This document shows positions 32,554 to 37,542 of a stretch of 37,542 bases of DNA, one piece after another. The notes under the pieces are model-generated. The model did no database searches. It was not told the DNA's origin and saw only the letters and a program-made list of their open reading frames with translations. Each line of letters starts with the position of its first letter. Position 1 is the stretch's first letter. The position numbers and the translations under genes were made by a program. This DNA comes from a bacterium (GTDB taxonomy: Bacteria > Patescibacteriota > Minisyncoccia > Phycocordibacterales > GCA-002787175): assembly GCA_030699905.1 (NCBI GenBank), contig JAUYKQ010000007.1:1-37542 (forward strand). The letters are read 5' to 3'.

Positions 32554-32562
32554 GTGGATAAA

Positions 32563-33459
32563 CTAAATCCCGCACCCGCCCTGCCGTATCTGCGGCGCGG
32601 GAGCTGTTTCATTAGAATCCACGCCGCAACCGCTTCCACCCTTCTGTTGCCCCGACTGTGGAACTTCTGCGGCAATTTTTGCAAAGCCCGAACCGCTTGA
32701 ATATTCCGCGCCAAGAAGCATTTGTGGAGTTACGGTTTTTGAATCAATGCCTTTTATTTTAAGATATTGACCAATCGTCTGATATTGTTCCGGAAACCAG
32801 TTCATATTTGCCGTTATGGCCGCATTCCACATTTCTTCTTCTGTCGCTCCTTGTGATGCCATATATTCAAGAAGTCCGAGCATGGCCATGCCGTGATTGC
32901 AGTCCGGGAAATGTGTTGAGTTGTTGCAACATGGTCTGTAAATTCCTTTTGCAATTTTCTCCACAAGTGACTGCTGATCTCTCGTAAGAGTGGCCAGAGC
33001 ATGTTTGTTGTAGTGATCCATTACCGATCCGGTCGTCACCGTCCACCCTCCAACTGATGCCATGTTTGAGGGACCGCCATATCTTGCGTCCATAATAGGA
33101 CCATCCTCTAAAATCGGATTCTCATTTGCCAATCCGAAGGCCCAGAGCAGGTTAAGTTCTGTAACTTGAGACAACTTGACAGAGTCAATTGTGCCATTGG
33201 CGGTAAGAGTTGCAAGTATCTTTTTTTCAGCTTCCAAAGGTAGTATTCGTCCGCCATCAACTATTGTCGCCGGAATATTTTGGCTGGTTGAACTTTTCGC
33301 AGTTTGCTCCTGCGACAAGCGGTCCCCACCGTTATAGACCATAGCTCCCGCGACCACGACTCCAGCGATGACAATAGCTACTGGTATTGCGTACGGGCTA
33401 TCTTTCGCGGATATTTCGCTTTCAAAGTTTTCACTTTCCGTCCCATTAGAAGTTTTCAT
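32563..33459 (-). CDS. Membrane-anchored CCNN/CNHG-motif protein, unknown
   Basis: From M5 (33459; another in-frame ATG is at 33471) this is 298 aa. Numbering from the longer start, a membrane helix (27-45) is followed by an outer domain whose striking feature is IYRPCCNNSTHFPDCNHGMAML: C181, C182, C191 and H193. Two more cysteines lie in SGCGV and GGCGI at the very C-terminus (C282, C300). I do not recognise a named family. The Cys/His content and location between CcdA and DoxX genes suggest metal or thiol chemistry outside the membrane. Its start (MKTSNG) resembles the DUF1573 start (MTTKISNG). Confidence 0.7.
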   Translation of the reverse strand: MKTSNGTESENFESEISAKDSPYAIPVAIVIAGVVVAGAMVYNGGDRLSQEQTAKSSTSQNIPATIVDGGRILPLEAEKKILATLTANGTIDSVKLSQVTELNLLWAFGLANENPILEDGPIMDARYGGPSNMASVGGWTVTTGSVMDHYNKHALATLTRDQQSLVEKIAKGIYRPCCNNSTHFPDCNHGMAMLGLLEYMASQGATEEEMWNAAITANMNWFPEQYQTIGQYLKIKGIDSKTVTPQMLLGAEYSSGSGFAKIAAEVPQSGQQKGGSGCGVDSNETAPAPQIRQGGCGI

Positions 33460-33504
33460 AATTAATTTCAATATTTAATAGCTGTTAATTTTCTACCCAT
33501 AGGT

Positions 33505-34284
33505 TTAGATGAAGAAAATCAATATGCCGATAATAATCATGGCAATCCCCGCCCAGAGTCTGACCCCTCTTATATTTTCCCGCTTCCAAGTTTGCACCTT
33601 TTCAACCATCTCTTTCTTTGCGGATAGAAGAAGCACAACCATAAGCGGAGCAATAAGAATCAGATTATATAGAACTAAATAACCAAAACCTGATAAATAC
33701 GTGACTTGGTCGCGCAGGAGTCCTATAACCATTAGATACGGTCCGCCCATGCATGGGAATTGGCAGATACCGACAAGCAATCCAAGTCCGAATACCGCGG
33801 GGAACGAAGCCCTATCCATTAATTTGCCCATAGTTCCATGAACAACTCCCGGAATTTTTAGCTTGATTGGAAATTTGGGGAAAAAACGATTTAGTAGATT
33901 GATTACTCCAAAAGCAATGAGAAGTGTGGCGCCCAATTTACCCATAAAGTGCGGAGTGTTGAACAAGTGGAGTACCTTCAAAATTCCCAAGCCAATCAAG
34001 AAGTATGCCGTGAAGATTCCCGCGATATATGTGCCACCCAATTGAAGAATTTTTGCCCGAGTCATTTGTATTCCAAAGAGGAACGCAATTGTGATAAGAA
34101 GAATGGAGAATGAGCAGGGATGCACACTGTCTAATATCGCGGATACCAAGAGAAGCGGTAGAAGCCATGTTCCCTCCCGGCTTATATTCCAAATTATCTC
34201 CGAAGTTGCCGGACTGTTTTTAAGAATGGTTATGCCAATTATGGCGACAAGCGAAATACCGATGAGTATAATTATTTTTTTCAT
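33505..34284 (-). CDS. CcdA/DsbD-family thiol-disulfide membrane transporter
   Basis: A 259-aa protein with about seven helices. ILDSVHPCSFSILLITIAFL (C57) and GICQFPCMGGPYLMVIGLL (C174, C178) are the repeated Pro-Cys motifs of CcdA-type proteins, which pass reducing equivalents from cytoplasmic thioredoxin to outer-face proteins. A hydrophobic N-terminus (3-21) and an outer segment precede the core. Likely partners are the neighbouring Cys-rich proteins. It starts 7 nt after the DUF1573 gene, so they share a transcript. Confidence 0.87.
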   Translation of the reverse strand: MKKIIILIGISLVAIIGITILKNSPATSEIIWNISREGTWLLPLLLVSAILDSVHPCSFSILLITIAFLFGIQMTRAKILQLGGTYIAGIFTAYFLIGLGILKVLHLFNTPHFMGKLGATLLIAFGVINLLNRFFPKFPIKLKIPGVVHGTMGKLMDRASFPAVFGLGLLVGICQFPCMGGPYLMVIGLLRDQVTYLSGFGYLVLYNLILIAPLMVVLLLSAKKEMVEKVQTWKRENIRGVRLWAGIAMIIIGILIFFI

Positions 34285-34291
34285 GGACTTA

Positions 34292-34837
34292 TTATGGAGT
34301 TACGTTTACCTTGAATTTCAACTCTATGACATTTTTATTTTCGTCTTCCAAAAAAACAGAACGTTCAATACGGCCGACTCCCGCCGGACCATGAGCATTC
34401 GGATCAAACACAACTTCAATATCAAGCGTCCCGCCTGCTTTTACGATGGCCTTGGCCTTGGGCACTGCCCCGCCGTGGCCCGGCATGCCAAATGGCCTGC
34501 CTCTTTCTCCGTCTTCATTCAAGATATAAGCAGTAGTGCACATACAAGAAGTTGTCACACTCGGCACTTTTATATCTTCCGATGAATTGTTGGTTACTTT
34601 GAATATTTTGCTGACATTTCCATTCTTCATAGAGATCGTGCCGAAATCATAAAACTCCTCTATGGCGGCTAAAGCATTGCTTGTGTTAGCCAAATGGTAC
34701 TTTTGAGACCCTTCTGCGCTCAACCCCTTGTTGTCCGCCGACTTGCTCCACCACGCCAAACCGGCCACGCCGACAACGATTATTGCGATTGAGATAATTG
34801 TTTGTTTGGTCACCCCGTTAGAAATTTTCGTAGTCAT
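34292..34837 (-). CDS. DUF1573 membrane-anchored protein
   Basis: A 181-aa protein with an N-terminal helix (13-31) and an Ig-like DUF1573 domain. Domain marks are FYDFGTISMKNGNVSKIFKVTNNS (62-85), TTSCMCTTAYI with C98 and C100, GRPFGMPGHGG (113-123), and VVFDPNAHGPAGVGRIERSVFL. C98, C100, M118 and H121 could bind copper. It acts outside the membrane. The first gene of the ccdA transcript, it follows a terminator and sits in an RNA structure that can mask its start codon region (34,811-34,893). Confidence 0.8.
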   Translation of the reverse strand: MTTKISNGVTKQTIISIAIIVVGVAGLAWWSKSADNKGLSAEGSQKYHLANTSNALAAIEEFYDFGTISMKNGNVSKIFKVTNNSSEDIKVPSVTTSCMCTTAYILNEDGERGRPFGMPGHGGAVPKAKAIVKAGGTLDIEVVFDPNAHGPAGVGRIERSVFLEDENKNVIELKFKVNVTP

Positions 34838-34893
34838 ATTGTTTTTTACCTTATTTGCCCCGATAGTTTAATTTAATAAATTTCTAACGGGGC
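34811..34893 (-). promoter_or_regulatory. Alternative RNA pairings around the DUF1573 start
   Basis: In the minus-strand transcript, CCCCGTTAGAAATTT (34892-34878) is exactly complementary to coding bases AAATTTCTAACGGGG (34825-34811), looping out the start codon at 34837. The same upstream arm, as GCCCCGTTAG, can instead pair with CTATCGGGGC (34866-34857) in a compact hairpin. The two pairings exclude each other, a switch-like layout. Function is inferred only. Confidence 0.5.
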
Positions 34894-34920
34894 TCGTAAG
34901 ATTTTAGATGTTTAGAATAG

Positions 34921-34944
34921 AAAAAAATCCCTTGCTGGGGATTT
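34921..34944 (-). terminator. Terminator after the Cys-containing membrane protein
   Basis: On the minus strand AAATCCCC and GGGATTT close a 5-nt loop and are followed by TTTT. It separates the small-protein genes from the DUF1573-ccdA unit. Confidence 0.8.
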
Positions 34945-34975
34945 AAAAGGCACGGCTAAAAATTTTACGACAAAA

Positions 34976-35398
34976 TTAAAAGCTATGCCTTACATATGAA
35001 AGAGATGGGCTGTTTTCAAAAAGCGATAGCCATTTAATTATTTTTTGTTGATGGGAATATAATTTTTTATTATTTAAATAATGCTTCCACTTGTAAAGAT
35101 GTTTTTCTTGATCTAAAAACTTTGGACTATAAATATAAAAAACTGCAAGCAAAAGAATTGAGAAGATAAACAACAGGGGCAAAATGGCATTGGAAAATTG
35201 CTGCCAGTTATTGATATGCCCTAAGGAGCTCTCGCATATTGAAAAACCGTTCTCCGCGTAGAGGCAATTTACCATCGGTGTTTCCGCTGAATGTTCAACA
35301 TGAAAAATCGAGAGCAAGCCGAACACGCCTATGTTTATATATAAAAGCAAGACAAAACAGGCAAGAAAAATTTTCACGGTGCGCGATTTCATTTCCAC
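34976..35398 (-). CDS. Two-helix membrane protein with outer Cys/His loop
   Basis: A 140-aa protein with helices at about 10-31 and 71-91. The loop between them carries H33, H36, C45 (PMVNCLY) and C55 (SICESS), and the basic C-terminal part faces the other side. I recognise no named family; similar loops occur in copper-cluster proteins of CPR and other bacteria. It begins at GTG (35398), overlapping the TAG of the upstream MMG-type protein by one base; ATG 35392 is an alternative. It ends before a strong terminator. Confidence 0.7.
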   Translation of the reverse strand: MEMKSRTVKIFLACFVLLLYINIGVFGLLSIFHVEHSAETPMVNCLYAENGFSICESSLGHINNWQQFSNAILPLLFIFSILLLAVFYIYSPKFLDQEKHLYKWKHYLNNKKLYSHQQKIIKWLSLFENSPSLSYVRHSF

Positions 35399-35526
35399 TA
35401 TTTATTAATTTGTTTGTAAAGCCAGATGCCGAGCAGAACAAGGTCTATTATCACTATCGTCATAATAATGATACCGAACCCTCCGCCCATCATCCCGCTA
35501 TACCCTCCATATCCAAATCCCATCAT
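35398..35526 (-). CDS. 42-aa Met/Gly-rich membrane peptide (MMG type)
   Basis: A short gene easily missed: MMGFGYGGYSGMMGGG, one membrane helix (about 17-36, FGIIIMTIVIIDLVLLGIWL) and KQINK. Met/Gly-rich small membrane proteins of this design are common beside copper and heavy-metal genes, sometimes with a SHOCT domain, which is absent here. Its TAG overlaps the GTG of the next gene by one base, supporting coupled translation. A TATAAT box lies six bases before the first ATG. Function unknown; methionines could bind Cu+. Confidence 0.75.
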   Translation of the reverse strand: MMGFGYGGYSGMMGGGFGIIIMTIVIIDLVLLGIWLYKQINK

Positions 35527-35532
35527 ATAGTT

Positions 35533-35541
35533 ATTATAGCA
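35533..35541 (-). promoter_or_regulatory. Extended -10 promoter, leaderless
   Basis: Minus-strand TGCTATAAT: a perfect TATAAT (35538-35533) with the TGn extension. It ends 6 nt before the ATG of the MMG peptide, so the mRNA would start at the start codon. Confidence 0.6.
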
Positions 35542-35575
35542 TATTTTAATAATTGCGACCTGTTACCATTTTACT

Positions 35576-35959
35576 CTATTTTGTGTTGTTGATAATATTT
35601 TGAATAATTTGATCAATTTCTTTTAACTTCTCTCCGAAATCAACTTGTGGAAAAAATCGCGATAAAACAATCGGACGCATACCGGAAATGAAAGTTTGTC
35701 CGTCTTTGTTATACACATTTATCTTGCAGGGTATACAAAGTCCGATTTTAATATCCATATTTAAAAATTCATTGGCGAATTTTGCGTTACAAAATTCAAT
35801 TATTTTAAACGGCTCTCTGTTAAACCCTTTTTCGCCCAGAGTTTCCTGCACATTATGAACATACAAGACCCGCATCCCAGCTTTGGCGATTTCCTCTTGC
35901 GCGTCTTGAACCGCTTTATCAAAATCCTTTGTTGTAATTATAGTGTAATCAAATTCCAT
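35576..35959 (-). CDS. DUF302 domain protein
   Basis: A soluble 127-aa protein matching DUF302: an N-terminal FDYTIITTKDFDKAVQDAQEEIAKAGMRVLYVHNV, the middle PFKIIEFCNAKFANEFLN (C57), and GLCIPCKINVY (C75, C78) with ISGMRPIVLSRFF. The CxxC pair is typical of DUF302 proteins near metal genes. It has no signal peptide. Its role is not established. It lies between the MMG peptide and a family A remnant, on the same strand. Confidence 0.85.
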   Translation of the reverse strand: MEFDYTIITTKDFDKAVQDAQEEIAKAGMRVLYVHNVQETLGEKGFNREPFKIIEFCNAKFANEFLNMDIKIGLCIPCKINVYNKDGQTFISGMRPIVLSRFFPQVDFGEKLKEIDQIIQNIINNTK

Positions 35960-36007
35960 ATATTTATTTCATTAATTTTAGGACTTACGCAATTTATTTC
36001 TTTTCTT

Positions 36008-36116
36008 ATTCCCCCTTTCCTAAAGGGGGTATCCGAGTCATCGAGGACGGGGGATTTAAGACACAAAACCCCTCGGCTCATCGGAATGAGCCCCTCCCTT
36101 TACGAAAGGGAGAATT
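36008..36116. mobile_element. Family A element, rearranged copy
   Basis: About 50 bp matching the additional module of copy 2 (CCCCCTTT/AAAGGGGG hairpin, ATCCGAGTCATCGAGGA, GGGATTT) is followed by an inverted module of copies 1 and 2 (CTCGGCTCATCGGAATGAGC and CTCCCTTT/AAAGGGAG). The outer 15-bp ends are missing and no target duplication is visible. Its right part supplies the stop codon of the BRO-like gene. Confidence 0.75.
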
Positions 36117-36783
36117 CAGAAAAGTGCGTAGAGAGTTCGGCAAGCGCGGTAAAAATTAATTCTGCTTCACTCATGTGGTCTCGTAAATTATGCGTTTTTA
36201 ATCCCTTTTTATTTTTATGATCTCGAACAGACAAATCGCTCCATTCTTGGTGAATAATATTTGTAAGTATGGCGAACTCTTCTCCTTTTTTCACATCATG
36301 CTCGCTCCAATAATCCGTCAATTTATTTCTGGTTTCTTGACCCATCATTCTCTGTTGTATCCATTTTGGGCTTCTGCCATGTTTTTGCCAATTTTCTCTC
36401 GCTCTATTAACTGATTTTTCTGGATCAGTTATTTCTTGCATTCGCTCGTATCCAACCTTAGCAAGCCATTTTTTGAAAGGTTCTGCCTTGGTAGATGGGA
36501 TAGATTGAATAATACGGAAAACAGATTCAATATTAGCGCAATCTGTATCATACTTTTTGCCATCTGTTGATTCTAATTTCAGTTGCCGACAAAGTGTAGA
36601 CAACTCAACTCCATCATCACTTTTTACCCTTATTTTCATTGCATACCAATAATCTCTTGGTTTGGTACTATCTGTAAGCGCCGCAATGATATCTACAACA
36701 GAAAAATACCACATTTCCTTTTTTTCATCGAAATACCGCCTAATCTTGAAATTTTCAAAAATTGTTAGTTGATTTTTCTTCAT
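36100..36783 (-). pseudogene. BRO-N/phage antirepressor-like protein, C-terminally truncated
   Basis: A 227-aa frame starting MKKNQLTIFENFKIRRYFDE, with the BRO-N/antirepressor core WYFSVVDIIAALTDSTKPRDYWYAMKIRV, KYDTDCANIESVFRIIQSIPS and EPFKKWLAKVGYERMQEI. Family members that I recall continue after ALAELST with a further C-terminal region; here the frame runs into the family A element and ends EFSLS within a few codons. It is therefore probably truncated, though the N-terminal domain is intact and may still be made. The gene is phage- or plasmid-like and interrupts the copper cluster between DUF302 and copA. Confidence 0.7.
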
Positions 36784-36801
36784 GGTTCAATTTTATTCGC
36801 C

Positions 36802-36831
36802 ATGACCCTGAGTTTTTTGTCGAAGGGTCAT
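36802..36831. terminator. Inverted repeat after copA
   Basis: ATGACCCT (36802-36809) pairs with AGGGTCAT (36824-36831) around a 14-nt loop, between the copA stop and the BRO-like start. It could end the copA transcript; no T tract is seen on the minus strand beyond it. Confidence 0.45.
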
Positions 36832-36849
36832 AAATTTCTTTTGCTTTAA

Positions 36850-37542
36850 CTACAATTTCTTGCCTTTTATTCTCAAAGAATTCCCGACGACTGATACGCT
36901 AGACATCGCCATAGCAAATCCGGCAAACACGGGCGACAAGAGCCAGCCGAAAATCGGATAAAAAATCCCGGAGGCGAGCGGTATGCCCACTATATTATAT
37001 ATAAATGCCCAGAAAAGATTTTGCTTGATTCCGCGCATGGTTATTTTTGACAACTTTATCGCTTTTACAAGTTTGGAAATATCTCCGTGCAGCAGTGTAA
37101 TTCCCGCCGACTCAATTGCCACATCCGTACCCGTGCCCATAGCTATTCCCACATCCGCCTGAGCGAGTGCAGGAGCGTCATTCACGCCGTCCCCCGCCAT
37201 TGCCACTATTCTGCCTTGCGCCTGCAACTCCTTTATTTTTTCCAACTTATCCTGTGGCATTACATGAGCCACGACATCATCAATACCGACAAGAGAAGCC
37301 ATGTGCTTCGCCGCCTTTTGGTCGTCCCCCGTGAGCATTATCACTTTAATTCCAAGTTTGTGGAGGCCGGCAACGGCCTCTTTTGATTCTGCCTTTATTT
37401 CATCAGCGACCATCACAAAGCCCAGCGCTTTTTCGGCAGTTGCAATAATTACCGGCGTCTTGCCCTGTGTCGTATATTTTTCAAAAGAAGAACTATCAAA
37501 ATTAATTTTTAATTCTTGAATGAGTTTCGCGTTTCCGACAAA
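36850..37542 (-). CDS. copA: Cu+-exporting P-type ATPase, C-terminal part (cut by window edge)
   Basis: The frame is open to the window edge, giving 230 residues from FVGNAKLIQEL onward; an internal ATG at 37416 is not the real start. It has the end of the nucleotide-binding domain, the P-domain motifs MLTGDDQKAAKH and AMAGDGVNDAPALAQADVGIAMGTGTD, and the last two helices with the Cu+ signature MAMSSVSVVGNSLRI. The phosphorylation motif and N-terminal metal domains lie outside. It pumps Cu+ out of the cytoplasm at ATP cost and anchors the interpretation of the neighbouring cluster as copper-related. Confidence 0.93.
   Translation of the reverse strand, partial: FVGNAKLIQELKINFDSSSFEKYTTQGKTPVIIATAEKALGFVMVADEIKAESKEAVAGLHKLGIKVIMLTGDDQKAAKHMASLVGIDDVVAHVMPQDKLEKIKELQAQGRIVAMAGDGVNDAPALAQADVGIAMGTGTDVAIESAGITLLHGDISKLVKAIKLSKITMRGIKQNLFWAFIYNIVGIPLASGIFYPIFGWLLSPVFAGFAMAMSSVSVVGNSLRIKGKKL

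Noticed and set aside
17483-32560. Two perfect DnaA boxes (TTATCCACA), near 17,490 and 32,550
   Set aside because: They are single and far apart, without clusters, an AT-rich unwinding region or dnaA/dnaN genes, so neither marks an origin.

Overview
The window looks like one contig piece from a Candidate Phyla Radiation (Patescibacteria) bacterium, most likely of the Parcubacteria/Paceibacteria type. The evidence is compact, mostly minus-strand genes of modest GC, few convincing Shine-Dalgarno sites, a membrane-anchored solute-binding protein without a lipobox, RNase J, LemA/HtpX, GroES/GroEL, Cys-repeat surface proteins, and a GH57/GH15/glycosyltransferase alpha-glucan operon. TGA is used as a stop (for example at the ends of the DAHP synthase and the GH15 gene), so the TGA=Gly code of Gracilibacteria/SR1 does not apply. 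The taxonomic placement is inferred from gene content; no marker gene was searched.

Layout. 1-5,130: tRNA-Ser(GGA), a lemA / small membrane protein / htpX / CDP-alcohol phosphatidyltransferase group, an orphan PAS sensor kinase and a divergent GNAT acetyltransferase. 5,131-7,360: groES-groEL, separated by an unusual 7-bp repeat array. 7,400-13,480: secG, a peptide-type binding protein, RNase J and an MFS transporter. 13,488-15,510: a Cys-rich miniprotein, a glutaredoxin, and a DAHP synthase gene behind what reads as a full aromatic-amino-acid attenuator. 15,545-18,020: a Cys-repeat surface protein, a tail protein, and a palindrome-rich area ending in tRNA-Pro(GGG). 18,058-23,460: small membrane proteins, DNA polymerase IV, a NhaD-type antiporter, a ROK sugar kinase and a phosphoglucose/phosphomannose isomerase. 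23,700-25,120: two response regulators. 25,412-30,350: glucan operon (GT4, GH57, DUF5752-like, GH15). 30,534-37,542: a copper/thiol cluster (cupredoxin-like, HMA-DsbD/SafE, DoxX, a CCNN/CNHG-motif protein, CcdA, DUF1573, small membrane proteins, DUF302, CopA) interrupted by a truncated BRO/antirepressor gene.

How the genes work together. GH57 and GH15 can release glucose from an alpha-glucan that the GT4 enzyme may build; the ROK kinase and SIS-domain isomerase can carry glucose to fructose-6-phosphate. The copper cluster combines Cu+ export (CopA), periplasm-facing metal ligands and membrane thiol-transfer proteins.

The most interesting signals are these. (1) A leader peptide with one Tyr, seven Phe and one Trp codons in a row, followed by mutually exclusive RNA hairpins, precedes DAHP synthase. 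(2) There are at least three families of small non-autonomous elements. One family (15-bp inverted ends, exact 8-bp target duplications) is present in two intact copies, and a rearranged relative supplies the stop codon of the BRO gene. A second family (ends CTTTGAATTACGAAA) has four copies, two of which bracket the MFS gene. (3) Both tRNA genes have displaced duplicates of their 3' ends nearby. (4) Several -10 boxes sit 5-8 nt from start codons, suggesting leaderless mRNAs.
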